DNA of 64,000 bases from Streptococcus macacae NCTC 11558 (GCF_000187995.2 NZ_AEUW02000001.1:434001-498000); one strand, 5' to 3'; shown: positions 25,674 to 36,592, counted from the stretch's first letter. Notes: generated by a model not told the origin, from the letters alone. A program made the numbers and translations.

Positions 25674-26595
25674 TATTCTACTATCAGCTTACAATGGCCA
25701 AGAATTTATTGCAGAACAAATCGAAAGCATTCAAAAACAAAGTATAAAAGACTGGAACCTTTTCATTCGTGATGATGGTTCAACCGATAAGACTCCTGAA
25801 ATTATTGCAGCTTTTGCTAAGCAGGATGAACGCATTCATTTTATTAATGCCAATCATCGCGAAAACTACGGTGTGATTAAAAATTTTTATACTCTTTTAA
25901 AATATGATAAGGCTGATTATTATTTTTTCAGTGATCAAGATGATATTTGGATCCCTCAGAAATTAGAATTAACGCTAAAAAGTGCCCAAAAAGAAAAGCA
26001 GACAGAGCCGCTTTTAGTTTATACCGATCTAAAAATAGTGAATCAGGAATTGACCGTCTTACATGAGAGTATGATCAAGACACAGTCTCATCATGCCAAT
26101 ACAAGCTTGCTGCAAGAGCTGACTGAAAACACAGTCACCGGCGGCACAATGATGATTAACCATAGTCTTGCTGAAAAGTGGGAGAGACTTGATCATATTA
26201 TCATGCATGACTGGTATTTAGCTTTACTGGCAGCCAGTTTGGGAAAATTAATTTATCTTGATGTTCCGACAGAATTATACCGCCAGCATGATAGCAATGT
26301 ACTTGGTGCCAGAACTTGGAGCAAACGATTAAAAAATTGGCTGAGACCGGATCAATTATTTGCGAAATATTGGTGGTTGATCACAGCCAGTCAGAAACAA
26401 GCTAAACTGCTGTTGGCATTTGATTTATCAAAAGAGAAGCGCCAGCTGGTTGAAGCCTATGTAACCTTGCTGGAGCAATCATTTGTAAAAAGAATAAATT
26501 TACTCAGACAGTATGGGTTTGCCAAAAATAGAGCTTTTCATACTTTTGTCTTCAAAACATTGATTATTACGAAAATTGGTTATAGGAGAAAATAA
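25663..26595 (+). CDS. rgpB: Rhamnosyltransferase RgpB
   Basis: 310 aa GT2 enzyme, N-terminal GT-A domain: ILLSAYNGQEFIAEQIESIQ, RDDGSTDKT, and SDQDDIW as the DxD metal site. Extends the rhamnan chain after RgpA. Overlaps the rgpA end by 11 bases. C-terminal ~80 residues are helical and basic, probably membrane-associated. Confidence 0.93.
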   Translation: MKINILLSAYNGQEFIAEQIESIQKQSIKDWNLFIRDDGSTDKTPEIIAAFAKQDERIHFINANHRENYGVIKNFYTLLKYDKADYYFFSDQDDIWIPQKLELTLKSAQKEKQTEPLLVYTDLKIVNQELTVLHESMIKTQSHHANTSLLQELTENTVTGGTMMINHSLAEKWERLDHIIMHDWYLALLAASLGKLIYLDVPTELYRQHDSNVLGARTWSKRLKNWLRPDQLFAKYWWLITASQKQAKLLLAFDLSKEKRQLVEAYVTLLEQSFVKRINLLRQYGFAKNRAFHTFVFKTLIITKIGYRRK

Positions 26596-27405
26596 ATGGA
26601 CTTTTTTAGTCGTAAGAATCGTATTCTTTTAAAAGAACTTATTAAAACAGACTTTAAACTGCGCTATCAGGGCAGTGCTATTGGCTACCTCTGGTCAATC
26701 TTAAAGCCTCTTTTGCTCTTTGCTATCATGTATATTGTATTTGTTCGCTTTTTGCCTTTAGGAGGAGATGTTCCTCATTGGCCTGTTGCTCTTTTATTGG
26801 GAAATGTTGTTTGGAGCTTTTTCCAAGAAGCGACTTTAATGGGAATGACCTCTATTGTAACCCGCGGGGACTTACTGCGTAAGCTCAATTTTTCTAAACA
26901 GACAATTGTGATTTCAGCTATTTCAGGAGCAACGATTAATTTTGGAATTAATTTGCTTGTTGTTTTGGTCTTTGCTCTTCTTAATGGGGTTCACTTTGGT
27001 TTGCATTGGAATTTGTTGCTTTTAGTTCCTCTCTTTATTGAGCTTTTACTGTTTTCAACAGGTATTGCTTTTATCCTTTCTACTTTATATGTCAAATATC
27101 GTGATTTCGGTCCTGTCTGGGAAGTTGTTTTGCAAGGTGGTTTTTATGCCACACCGATTATTTATGCGATTACCTTTATTGCAGCTCGTAATATTGTAGC
27201 AGCTAAGGTTCTTTTGCTGAGCCCTATTTCTCAGATTATCCAAGATATGCGCTATATTTTGATTGATCCTGCCAATGTGACCATCTGGCAAATGATTAAT
27301 CATAAAGGTATTGCCGTTCTTCCTTATTTGGTGCCTATTTTGGTATTCTTTATTGGTTTTGCTATTTTTAATCACAATGCTAAGAAATTTGCGGAGATTC
27401 TATAA
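26596..27405 (+). CDS. rgpC: Polysaccharide ABC exporter permease RgpC
   Basis: 269 aa ABC-2 type membrane protein with six predicted helices; N-terminal LLKELIKTDFKLRYQGSAIGYLWSILKPL is the usual motif before TM1. Moves the lipid-linked rhamnan across the membrane together with RgpD. Begins one base after the rgpB stop and overlaps rgpD by one base. Confidence 0.94.
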   Translation: MDFFSRKNRILLKELIKTDFKLRYQGSAIGYLWSILKPLLLFAIMYIVFVRFLPLGGDVPHWPVALLLGNVVWSFFQEATLMGMTSIVTRGDLLRKLNFSKQTIVISAISGATINFGINLLVVLVFALLNGVHFGLHWNLLLLVPLFIELLLFSTGIAFILSTLYVKYRDFGPVWEVVLQGGFYATPIIYAITFIAARNIVAAKVLLLSPISQIIQDMRYILIDPANVTIWQMINHKGIAVLPYLVPILVFFIGFAIFNHNAKKFAEIL

Positions 27406-28613
27406 TGTTAAAAGATAATATTGCAGTAAAAGTAGATCATGTCAGTAAATATTTTAAATTGCCTACTGAATCCACTAATAGCCTTAGAACAGCGATGGTT
27501 AACCGCTTTAAAGGTATTAAAGGATATAAAAAACAGCATGTCCTGCGAGATATCAATTTTGAAGTTGAAAAAGGTGATTTTTTTGGTATTGTTGGACGAA
27601 ATGGTTCAGGGAAATCAACGCTTTTAAAAATTATTTCACAAATTTATCTTCCTGAACAAGGTTCTGTCACTGTTGATGGTAAATTGGTTTCTTTCATTGA
27701 ACTTGGCGTTGGATTTAATCCAGAACTGACAGGCCGTGAAAATGTCTATATGAATGGAGCCATGCTTGGTTTTACAACTGAAGAAGTTGATGCCATGTAC
27801 AATGACATCGTTGAATTTGCAGAATTGCAAGATTTTATGAACCAAAAGCTTAAAAATTATTCTAGCGGTATGCAAGTTCGTTTAGCTTTTTCTGTCGCTA
27901 TCAAAGCTCAAGGAGATGTCTTGATTCTTGATGAAGTGCTTGCAGTTGGTGATGAAGCTTTTCAGCGTAAATGCAATGACTACTTTCTTGAACGTAAGCA
28001 AAGCGGTAAAACAACTATTTTAGTTACTCACGATATGGGGGCTGTTAAAAAATATTGTAATAAAGCTGTCTTAATTGAAGATGGCTTAGTCAAAGCTATC
28101 GGAGAGCCATTTGATGTTGCCAATCAGTACAGTGTTGACAACACAGATCAGGTAGCAGAAGATACAGAAGTAAAACATGAAGATGACCAGATTGTTGTTG
28201 AAGATCTAAAGGTGAGACTTTTGTCAAAACAGCAGATAACTCCAGACGAACCTATCGCTTTTGAAATTTCTTATAATGTCCTTTCAGATATTGAGACCTA
28301 TGTTGCTCTGTCTCTAACAGATATTGATCGCAATATATGGATATATAATGATAATTCTTTAGACCACTTAACAAGCGGGTCTGGTCGAAAACGGGTGACT
28401 TATACCTGTGATCTCAAAAATATGAATGATATTAAATTGAAATTGGAAGTGACAATCAGAGATAAACAAGAGCAGATGTTAACCTTTGCTAGTGCAACAA
28501 ATACGCCTATTATATCCATTAACAGAAATGATATTAAAGGGGATGATAAGTCAGCAATGGATTCTGCCAGCGGACTTATTCAAAGAAATGGCCAGTGGGA
28601 ATTTTCGTCATAA
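27405..28613 (+). CDS. rgpD: Polysaccharide ABC exporter ATPase RgpD
   Basis: 402 aa. ABC domain: Walker A GRNGSGKST (~65), signature YSSGMQVRLAF, Walker B VLILDEVLAVGDEAF. The extra C-terminal domain (~245-400), beta-rich, resembles the Wzt-type carbohydrate-binding module that recognises the finished chain end. Pairs with RgpC. Confidence 0.94.
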   Translation: MLKDNIAVKVDHVSKYFKLPTESTNSLRTAMVNRFKGIKGYKKQHVLRDINFEVEKGDFFGIVGRNGSGKSTLLKIISQIYLPEQGSVTVDGKLVSFIELGVGFNPELTGRENVYMNGAMLGFTTEEVDAMYNDIVEFAELQDFMNQKLKNYSSGMQVRLAFSVAIKAQGDVLILDEVLAVGDEAFQRKCNDYFLERKQSGKTTILVTHDMGAVKKYCNKAVLIEDGLVKAIGEPFDVANQYSVDNTDQVAEDTEVKHEDDQIVVEDLKVRLLSKQQITPDEPIAFEISYNVLSDIETYVALSLTDIDRNIWIYNDNSLDHLTSGSGRKRVTYTCDLKNMNDIKLKLEVTIRDKQEQMLTFASATNTPIISINRNDIKGDDKSAMDSASGLIQRNGQWEFSS

Positions 28614-28631
28614 GCTGCATTGGAGAACAAA

Positions 28632-30008
28632 ATGGTAAAAGTATCAGTTATTTGTACAAACTACAATAAGGGAAATTGGATAGGAGAAGCGCTGGAGAGC
28701 TTTCTAAATCAGGAGACAGCTTTTTCTATTGAAATTATTGTTATTGATGATGCTTCAACAGACTGCTCTATAGATATCATAAAACAATATCAAAGCAAGT
28801 ATCCTCATCGCATAAAAGCTTTTTTCAACAATGAAAATAAAGGCATTACCAGAACATGGATAGAAGCTTGTCAAAAAGCGCAAGGCCAGTATATTGCAAG
28901 ATGTGACGGCGATGATTATTGGACAGATTCTCTCAAACTTCAAAAACAGGTTGACCTTTTGGAAAGTACAGCAGATTCTAAATGGTCCAATACGGATTTT
29001 GATATGATAAGTCCAGAAGGAGAGGTTACTCAAAAGCATGTTTTGACCAATGGCATCATTCCCTTTATAGATTCTTATGAAAAAATGCTTGCTTTAAAAG
29101 GGATGACCATGGCATCTACTTGGTTAGTTGAAGCTGACTTAATCCGCCAAGTCAACGAAGAAATTGATTTGGAAGCTGTAGATGATACCTTTAATATTCA
29201 ATTAGAACTTTTTAAACGAACAAAGCTGGCTTTTCTGAAAGATTCAACGACAGTTTACCGTATGGATAATGAATCTGATTCACGAACGCAGGATACAGAA
29301 AAACTGGCTAACCGTTTTGAAAAACTGCTTGAAACTCAGCTCAGTTATATCGATAAGTACCCAGACAGTGATTTTAAAGAAGCCCTTAAGCTCTTATTAA
29401 GACAGCATACAAAATATGAAATTGCACTTTCTCAAATACATAACTTAGCGCGTTTTAATGAACAGAAAGTAACTGTTTATTTTGGAACCGATGAAATACC
29501 TTTTAGCGAAGACAATATTCTTCAGTTTCCGATGAAAGAAAATGATACCATCAAGATTCCTTTGTCTCAAGGCATTACTAAGATACGCATTGATCTATCT
29601 GAGATTCCAAGTCTTTATTCTACTGTTTCACTCCTCAATACGAGCTCAAAAACAGCAATAGAACCAATCGAGACCAATGCAGATAGCATTGATGGGATGT
29701 ATTTATTTGCTTATAGAGATCCTTTTATGATTTATGATGTGAAACATGAAGATACAGATACCCTAACCTTAACGTATAGATTATTTAATGAAGATGGGAT
29801 AGCCAATGAGGATTCCCTGATAAGCAGACTTTCTAAATTGCTTTCGCAAAAGAAAAAGGAAATTTCTGAACTGAAACTTTATGAAGATGCCTATCAAAGA
29901 GTGTCTTCTGAGCTAGAAGAAATGACAAAGCGGTATGATGCCGTTATTCATTCTCGCCGCTGGACAATCCCTACAAAAATCATCAACTTATTTAGGAGAA
30001 AAAGATGA
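28632..30008 (+). CDS. rgpE: Glycosyltransferase RgpE
   Basis: 458 aa from ATG seven bases after GGAG (an in-frame TTG four codons upstream overlaps it). GT2 domain at the N-terminus: VICTNYNKGNWIGEALESFL, IDDASTD, DGDDYW as metal site. A central ~100-residue part of unknown fold (~270-390) and a C-terminal coiled coil (SRLSKLLSQKKKEISELKL) ending in a basic RRWTIPTKIINLFRRKR tail. Linked in S. mutans to glucose side-chain synthesis. Confidence 0.9.
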   Translation: MVKVSVICTNYNKGNWIGEALESFLNQETAFSIEIIVIDDASTDCSIDIIKQYQSKYPHRIKAFFNNENKGITRTWIEACQKAQGQYIARCDGDDYWTDSLKLQKQVDLLESTADSKWSNTDFDMISPEGEVTQKHVLTNGIIPFIDSYEKMLALKGMTMASTWLVEADLIRQVNEEIDLEAVDDTFNIQLELFKRTKLAFLKDSTTVYRMDNESDSRTQDTEKLANRFEKLLETQLSYIDKYPDSDFKEALKLLLRQHTKYEIALSQIHNLARFNEQKVTVYFGTDEIPFSEDNILQFPMKENDTIKIPLSQGITKIRIDLSEIPSLYSTVSLLNTSSKTAIEPIETNADSIDGMYLFAYRDPFMIYDVKHEDTDTLTLTYRLFNEDGIANEDSLISRLSKLLSQKKKEISELKLYEDAYQRVSSELEEMTKRYDAVIHSRRWTIPTKIINLFRRKR

Positions 30009-31756
30009 AGCGTTTGCTTTTATATGTTCATTTTAATAAATACAATCGTCTCAGCTCCCATGTTCTTTATCAATTAGAGCAGCTGAGACCTCTATTTGAA
30101 AAAATTGTATTTATTTCAAATAGTCAAATGACAGATGCTGATATTGACATGTTAAAAGATCAGCATCTCATTGACGATTTTATACAGCGGCAGAATTCTG
30201 GTTTTGATTTTGCGGCATGGCGTGACGGTATGTCTTTCATTGGTTTTGAACATTTATCTCATTATGATTCTGTAACGACGATGAACGACACCTGTTTTGG
30301 TCCATTATGGGATATGGGAAATCTTTATGAAAAATATGAGGCTGATCAGGCGGTTGATTTTTGGGGCATGACAAATAATCGTGCGACAAAAGCTTTTAGA
30401 GAACATATCCAAAGTTATTTTATCTCTTTTAAAAAAACTGTATTAGAAAATTCATCTTTTAGAGATTTTTGGGAAAAAGTAGAAGATTATCATGATGTAC
30501 AAAAGGTCATTAATCAATACGAAACGAAAGTAACGACGGTTCTTTTGGATAAGGGATTTAGGTATAGTGTTGTTTTTGATACTAGAGAAGAAAATGCCAG
30601 CCAGCTGTTGCATGCTGACTTTTCTTATTATCATCCAACAGCTATTTTAAATCATAAGGTTCCTTTTATAAAAGTGAAAGCTATTGATGCCAATCAAACG
30701 ATCAGTCCTTACCTTTTAGAAGAAATAGCTAAGAAAACGCAATATCCTGTGGATTTGATCGTTTCTCATATGTCTGAAATAAACTATCCTGACTCTATTT
30801 ATTTGTTATCACAAAAATATGTCAGAGAAACTAAGCCAGCAGACTTTTCAAATAAGAAAATAGCAGTTCATCTCCATGTGTTTTATGTAGATTTATTAGA
30901 AGAATTTTTAGAAGCCTTTGAGCATTTTCATTTTTCTTATGATCTATTTATAACGACAGATAATGATCAGAAAAAAGCAGAAATCAGTGCACTTTTATCG
31001 GAAAAAGGCAAAACAGCACAAATTTTTGTGACAGGTAATGTCGGAAGAGATGTCCTGCCTATGCTAAAGCTAAAAGAGGAGCTGTCACACTATGATATAG
31101 TCGGCCATTTTCATACTAAGAAATCAAAAGAAGCTGATTTCTGGGCGGGTGAATCTTGGAGAAATGAATTGATCGCTATGCTTATAAAGCCGGCTGATAC
31201 TCTTTTGTCAGCTTTAATCCATCAGCCTAAGTTAGGTTTAATAATTGCCGATATTCCTTCTTTTTTTAGATATAATAAGATTGTTGATGCATGGAATGAG
31301 CATCTAATTGCTCCTGAAATGAATAAGTTATGGCAGCAAATGAAAATGACCAAGTCCATTGATTTTGAACAGTTTCAGACTTTTGTTATGAGTTATGGCA
31401 CTTTTGTTTGGTTTAAGTATGACGCTTTAAAACCCTTATTTGATCTGGATTTGACTGATAATGATGTTCCTGCAGAACCTTTGCCGCAAAACTCTATTTT
31501 ACATGCTATAGAGCGTTTGTTAATTTATATTGCTTGGAATGAACACTATGACTTCAGAATTTCTAAAAATCCTGTGCCGTTAACGGCTTTTATAGATAAT
31601 AAACAGCTCAATAAGCGCGGAGACGCAGCACCTAACACTTTTGTTGATTTCAATAATTTGGGAGGAATAAAGGGAGCCTTTAAATATATTTTTGTCGGAC
31701 CGGCAAGAGCTATTAAATATATCATTAAACGTTCTCTGCAAAAGATAAAATCATGA
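30005..31756 (+). CDS. rgpF: Rhamnan synthesis protein RgpF
   Basis: 583 aa, family RgpF. N-terminal part LLYVHFNKYNRLSSHVLYQL with GFDFAAWRDGM and TMNDTCFGP; C-terminal part with IVGHFHTKKS. Two glycosyltransferase-like halves that build the rhamnose backbone. Overlaps rgpE and sccH by four bases (ATGA) at each side, so translation is coupled. Confidence 0.93.
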   Translation: MKRLLLYVHFNKYNRLSSHVLYQLEQLRPLFEKIVFISNSQMTDADIDMLKDQHLIDDFIQRQNSGFDFAAWRDGMSFIGFEHLSHYDSVTTMNDTCFGPLWDMGNLYEKYEADQAVDFWGMTNNRATKAFREHIQSYFISFKKTVLENSSFRDFWEKVEDYHDVQKVINQYETKVTTVLLDKGFRYSVVFDTREENASQLLHADFSYYHPTAILNHKVPFIKVKAIDANQTISPYLLEEIAKKTQYPVDLIVSHMSEINYPDSIYLLSQKYVRETKPADFSNKKIAVHLHVFYVDLLEEFLEAFEHFHFSYDLFITTDNDQKKAEISALLSEKGKTAQIFVTGNVGRDVLPMLKLKEELSHYDIVGHFHTKKSKEADFWAGESWRNELIAMLIKPADTLLSALIHQPKLGLIIADIPSFFRYNKIVDAWNEHLIAPEMNKLWQQMKMTKSIDFEQFQTFVMSYGTFVWFKYDALKPLFDLDLTDNDVPAEPLPQNSILHAIERLLIYIAWNEHYDFRISKNPVPLTAFIDNKQLNKRGDAAPNTFVDFNNLGGIKGAFKYIFVGPARAIKYIIKRSLQKIKS

Positions 31757-34287
31757 AAAAATTAAAAAATTTATGGAATGTGATAGATAAGCATAGTCTG
31801 TTTATTTTTATTCACGTTTTCATTCTTAATTTTGCGCTGAGAAACTACGATCTTTTGATAGGACGTAGAGCGGACACCTCTCTTTCCATTAAGGTCCTTT
31901 CAAAAAACTTTACTATTATGACGGAACGCTGGGGAGGCCTGCCTAGTCATTTTAGGTTCATTGCAGGGATTTGTTTGATCGCTTATATTCTCTCGGCTTT
32001 GGGACTCTCAGTCTATTTGTCAAAAGTATTAAATAAGATATTTTTTGTTAAGCTGCTAGTGGGATATAGTATCTATGTCATCATATCCTATTTTTTGACT
32101 GTGACTAGGGAATTAAATAATGAGTCTTTTAAACCTTGGGACTTGTCAAAAAATGACTTTTTCCAACCTTACTTTTTACCTACTTTACTTTTAATTATTA
32201 TTTTTGCATCTGTCTTAAGCTATTTTACTAAAGCAAAAAGATCTCATTTCTTTCGAGGGATTGCTGCATCACTGGAAGGTTCTTCTGGATCAGAATTTCT
32301 GCTTGCTGGCTTAATGGCTTCTTTCGTTTTTAGTGATACTCATTACGTTAGACTGTTGCAAGAAGCAATGGGAGATTTTTACAATGCACCTTGGCTTTAT
32401 GAAGGTCTGTTGTTTCTTTATACTTTGCTAACATTAGTCCTTTTTACGGCAATCTCCAAAGCTTGTTTCAATTCTTATCATGCTATTAAGCTTAATAGTC
32501 CCAATGTTTCTTTGGCTTTTGCTTCTAGTCTTTTGTTTGCGATCATTTTTAATTATTTCCTTCAATATGGTTTGAAAAGTGATGCTCCCTTGTTAGGCAG
32601 ATATATTGTCCCTGGAGCAACTGCTTATCAAATACTAGTATTGAGCGCAGCAGGTTTTTTCTTATACTTAGCAGTCAATCGCTATTTATCTGTAACTTTT
32701 TTGATTCTTATTTTAGGTTCGATTATCTCTGTTGTGAATATCCTGAAAGTAGGGTTGCGTAATGAACCTCTATTAGTGACAGATTTTACATGGGTCACTA
32801 ATATGGAGCTATTAGTCAATTCTGTCAATAGTAACATTGTTATTAGTATTGTACTAGTTTTAGCTCTTTTGATTTTTATCTATTTATTCCTTAGAAAACG
32901 ACTGTTACAAGGAAAAATTATTGAGAAACTTCGTTTGAGAATAAGTCTTATTTTTTGCCTCTGTACTTTAGGATTAAGCATTTTTACTATTTTTAGGAAT
33001 GAGGAAGACAGTAAAGTATTAAATGGGATTCCTATAATATCTAAGGTTAATAACTGGGTTGATATAGGATATCAAGGCTTTTATTCGAATGCTAGTTATA
33101 AATCTCTTATGTATGTCTGGACTAAGCAAGTAACTAAATCCATTATGGATAAGCCAGAAGGTTACAGCAAAAAGCGTATTTTGAAATTAGCTAAGAAATA
33201 TAATAATGTAGCTAAAAAGATCAATAAAGAACGTACAGAGAATATTTCGGATCAGACAGTTATCTATATTTTGAGTGAAAGTTTTTCAAATCCTGATCGT
33301 GTTCAAGGCGTCAGTCTTAGTCGCGATGTGATCCCTAATATTAATCAGATTAAATCACAAACGACTAGTGGATTGATGCATTCAGATGGTTATGGCGGCG
33401 GTACTGCTAATATGGAGTTTCAGTCGCTAACTGGTTTACCATATTATAATTTCAATTCTTCTGTATCAACTCTTTATACGGAAGTTGTTCCAGATATGTC
33501 GGTTTTTCCTTCTATTAGCAATCAATTTAAATCCAAAAATCGTATTGCCATTCACCCATCTTCGGCTTCGAATTATTCTAGAAAATATGTTTATGATAAA
33601 TTAGGGTTCCCAACTTTTATAGCTTCTAGCGGTACAGATAATAAAATTGCTGATCCTGAAAAAGTAGGACTCAATATTAGTGATAAAACAACTTATCAGA
33701 ATATTTTAGATAATATAAACCCATCAAAAAACCAATTTTTCTCTGTGATGACCATGCAAAATCATGTACCTTGGGCTTCATCAGAACCTAGTGATGTTAC
33801 AGCTAGCGGCAAAGGCTATACAAATGAGGAAAACGGCTCCTTAACTAGTTATGCCAGACTGCTGACTTATACCGATAAGGAAACTAAAAGTTTCTTAGAT
33901 CAGCTATCACAGTTAAATCATAAAGTAACACTTGTTTTTTATGGGGATCATTTACCTGGTTTGTATCCTGAAAGTGCTTTTGAAAAAAATCCTAAGAGTC
34001 AATATCAGACAGATTATTTTATTTGGAGTAATTATAAGACAAAACAGACCAATCATCCTTATGTTAATTCTAGCGATTTTACAGCTGAACTTTTAGAACA
34101 TACTAATGCGAAAGTCTCGCCTTATTACGCTTTATTAACAAAGGTCCTAGATAATACAACTGTTGGTCATGGAAAACTCTCTAAAGGGCAAAAAGAAATA
34201 GCTAAGGATCTAAAACTTCTACAATATGATATATCTGTAGGGGAAGGTTATATTAGAAACTATAAAGGATTTTTTGACATTAGATGA
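31753..34287 (+). CDS. sccH: Glycerol-phosphate transferase for the wall polysaccharide (SccH/GacH-like)
   Basis: 844 aa: about twelve membrane helices (residues 10-430), then an extracellular sulfatase/LtaS-type domain (~495-800). Catalytic pieces: LSESFSNPD (metal), GYGGGTANMEFQSLTG with the nucleophile Thr, and FYGDHLPG (metal). Transfers glycerol phosphate from phosphatidylglycerol to the side chains (GacH in group A, SccH in S. mutans). The symbol is assigned from architecture and position. Confidence 0.87.
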   Translation: MKKLKNLWNVIDKHSLFIFIHVFILNFALRNYDLLIGRRADTSLSIKVLSKNFTIMTERWGGLPSHFRFIAGICLIAYILSALGLSVYLSKVLNKIFFVKLLVGYSIYVIISYFLTVTRELNNESFKPWDLSKNDFFQPYFLPTLLLIIIFASVLSYFTKAKRSHFFRGIAASLEGSSGSEFLLAGLMASFVFSDTHYVRLLQEAMGDFYNAPWLYEGLLFLYTLLTLVLFTAISKACFNSYHAIKLNSPNVSLAFASSLLFAIIFNYFLQYGLKSDAPLLGRYIVPGATAYQILVLSAAGFFLYLAVNRYLSVTFLILILGSIISVVNILKVGLRNEPLLVTDFTWVTNMELLVNSVNSNIVISIVLVLALLIFIYLFLRKRLLQGKIIEKLRLRISLIFCLCTLGLSIFTIFRNEEDSKVLNGIPIISKVNNWVDIGYQGFYSNASYKSLMYVWTKQVTKSIMDKPEGYSKKRILKLAKKYNNVAKKINKERTENISDQTVIYILSESFSNPDRVQGVSLSRDVIPNINQIKSQTTSGLMHSDGYGGGTANMEFQSLTGLPYYNFNSSVSTLYTEVVPDMSVFPSISNQFKSKNRIAIHPSSASNYSRKYVYDKLGFPTFIASSGTDNKIADPEKVGLNISDKTTYQNILDNINPSKNQFFSVMTMQNHVPWASSEPSDVTASGKGYTNEENGSLTSYARLLTYTDKETKSFLDQLSQLNHKVTLVFYGDHLPGLYPESAFEKNPKSQYQTDYFIWSNYKTKQTNHPYVNSSDFTAELLEHTNAKVSPYYALLTKVLDNTTVGHGKLSKGQKEIAKDLKLLQYDISVGEGYIRNYKGFFDIR

Positions 34288-34346
34288 TTGATTTTTATAC
34301 AGTTATCATAAAAAATCTTAACATTTAAGGAGAAAAGGAGAGCATT

Positions 34347-35621
34347 ATGGAAAGAGCCAAATATTTTATTAAGAATAACTATCGGCTATTATTGCTTTAT
34401 CTGCTTATCAGTACTATATTTACACTAGAGCTGATAGTGTACATTAATGATGCAGGGGATCAAACAATTTTTGCAAATGAGTTAAAAAAGCATGGGTTCT
34501 TTGAGTTCGCTATTTATCGTTATCAAACTTGGTCAAGCAGATTGCTTATTGAATCGGTGACCATGTTTATGTCAGGGCATCATTATATTATTTTTGATAT
34601 TTCTTTATTAGGCTTTACCTTTTTCTTCTTGTATGCCTTGAAGCAGATTATTTTCCCCGAGAAGAATCATCTCTATCTAAAATATAGTCTTCCAATAATT
34701 TTTATCACTGTTTTTCCTGGAGTGCTCTTCACCAGTGCTGGGTTAATTCCTACAGTAACTAATTACTTATTTCCTATGTTTGCACTGGTCATTGGCTGGT
34801 ATTTGCTTAATCAAAAAAACAAATTTTCTGTATTATTAGCTTTTATTGCTATTATCTTTGCTTTTATGCAAGAGCAGTTCACTGTTTTAGGCTTTATTAT
34901 CATAGGCTTCCTTCTTATATCAGAATTTATCAGAAATAAAAAGATCAATGCAAAATATCTAGGAGCTTTTATTGTTTCCATATTGGGACTTGTATCTGCA
35001 GCTCTGGCTCCTGGTTCTGACATTCGATTATCTCGGGAAATAGCGACGTGGTATCCTGGTTTTAACAAATTACCTCTAATTACAAAACTATTAAAGGGTT
35101 ATCTAGAGACCAACAGGGTTCTTTTTACAACAGCAGAATTCAATATTTTCCTTGTACTTTTGCTAACGATTATCATTTTGTCTATTATCAAAAGGCGATT
35201 TTTTTCAGCATTTATGATAAGTTCAATATTGTATACGCTTGTTATAAATAAGCTGGGAATTAGTAATTGGTTTACAGCCGTTCAAAAAATTATAGCAAGT
35301 CAAAATGCAAGAACTAATCAACTTTATTTTAATATTAAAGAAAATCTATACCCATTAATTATTTATACAGCTTTATTGCTAATAATAGCTACTGTCATCT
35401 TTTGCTTATTTGAAGAAAAGGTAAAGGGGATAACGGCAGTTGTTATTCTGTTTGCAGGATATGCTTCAAGAATGTTGGTTTCGTTATCGCCAACGATTTA
35501 TGCATCTCAACTTAGAACTTATATACCATTGCTCTTTGCCATATTTGTTGTTGTTTTGCTGCTTTTGAAGGAAGGCTATTCTTTATTCAAAAACAGCAGT
35601 AAGCTAGTGAAATCACAATAA
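34347..35621 (+). CDS. sccM: Polytopic glycosyltransferase-like membrane protein (SccM-like)
   Basis: 424 aa, ten or more hydrophobic segments, few soluble loops; charged DAGDQTIFANELKKHGFFEF after TM1 fits the extracytoplasmic loop of GT-C enzymes. In S. mutans the gene at this position moves glucose from a lipid carrier onto the rhamnan. AAGGAG upstream. Function rests on position between sccH and sccN. Confidence 0.75.
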   Translation: MERAKYFIKNNYRLLLLYLLISTIFTLELIVYINDAGDQTIFANELKKHGFFEFAIYRYQTWSSRLLIESVTMFMSGHHYIIFDISLLGFTFFFLYALKQIIFPEKNHLYLKYSLPIIFITVFPGVLFTSAGLIPTVTNYLFPMFALVIGWYLLNQKNKFSVLLAFIAIIFAFMQEQFTVLGFIIIGFLLISEFIRNKKINAKYLGAFIVSILGLVSAALAPGSDIRLSREIATWYPGFNKLPLITKLLKGYLETNRVLFTTAEFNIFLVLLLTIIILSIIKRRFFSAFMISSILYTLVINKLGISNWFTAVQKIIASQNARTNQLYFNIKENLYPLIIYTALLLIIATVIFCLFEEKVKGITAVVILFAGYASRMLVSLSPTIYASQLRTYIPLLFAIFVVVLLLLKEGYSLFKNSSKLVKSQ

Positions 35622-35665
35622 AAAAGTAGTAAGATCCGAAAATTTTTGATTTTCAAGGAGGAAAA

Positions 35666-36592
35666 ATGAAAAAACTTTCAATAGTTATTCCTTGTTATAA
35701 CGAAGAAGCTACCATTCGTTCATTTTTAGAAGAAACTCAAAAGGTTGAAAAACAGATGTCTGATGAATTAGTTTTTGACTATTATTTTGTTAATGATGGT
35801 TCAAAAGATAAGACATTGGCAGTTCTTCGTGAGCTTTCAGCTTATTTTAAAAATGTGCATTATCTTTCGTTTTCTCGTAATTTTGGTAAAGAGGCTGCTC
35901 TTTTGGCAGGGCTTGAAGCAGCAGATGGTGATTTTATCACTGTTATGGATGTTGATTTACAGGATCCGCCTGAGCTGTTAATAGAAATGTACTCTAAAAT
36001 AAAACAAGGGTATGATGTGGTCGGTACACGCCGTGCTGATCGTAAGGGAGAGCCTTTTATTCGCTCCTTATTTGCTCGGACATTTTATTGGCTGATTAAT
36101 AAAATATCAAGCACAGAAATGGTTGATGGAGCGCGTGATTTTCGATTGATGACACGTCAAGTAGTTGATAGTATCTTGGAATTGGGTGAGGTCAATCGTT
36201 TTTCAAAGGGACTTTTCTCTTGGGTAGGATTTGATGTAACTTATGTTGCTTATGAAAATCGAGAACGTATTGCAGGAAAGAGCTCTTGGAACTTTTGGAG
36301 TCTTTTGCGCTATTCTATGGATGGTTTTATCAACTTTTCTGAAGCACCGCTTAATTTATCCATGTGGGCGGGTGCTGTCTCATTTATAACGTCTATCATT
36401 GGTATTATTATTGTTATTGCAAGAAAACTGACCGTTGGAGGCAGTGTTTCTGGATGGGCTTCTATTATTTGTATTATTTTGTTTATTGGAGGTTTGCAAT
36501 TACTGGCACTTGGGATTATCGGGAAGTATATTGCTAAGATATTTTTAGAGACTAAAAAACGACCCGTTTACATCATTAAGGAAAAAGGATAA
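35666..36592 (+). CDS. sccN: Undecaprenyl-phosphate glucosyltransferase (SccN-like)
   Basis: 308 aa GT2 of GtrB/DPM1 type: VIPCYNEEATI, NDGSKDKT, DVDLQDPPEL with the DxD, then two C-terminal helices (about 233-255 and 265-290). Makes the lipid-phosphate-glucose donor used by SccM. GGAGG upstream. Last gene of the polysaccharide operon here; the two small genes I recall after it in S. mutans are absent. Confidence 0.85.
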   Translation: MKKLSIVIPCYNEEATIRSFLEETQKVEKQMSDELVFDYYFVNDGSKDKTLAVLRELSAYFKNVHYLSFSRNFGKEAALLAGLEAADGDFITVMDVDLQDPPELLIEMYSKIKQGYDVVGTRRADRKGEPFIRSLFARTFYWLINKISSTEMVDGARDFRLMTRQVVDSILELGEVNRFSKGLFSWVGFDVTYVAYENRERIAGKSSWNFWSLLRYSMDGFINFSEAPLNLSMWAGAVSFITSIIGIIIVIARKLTVGGSVSGWASIICIILFIGGLQLLALGIIGKYIAKIFLETKKRPVYIIKEKG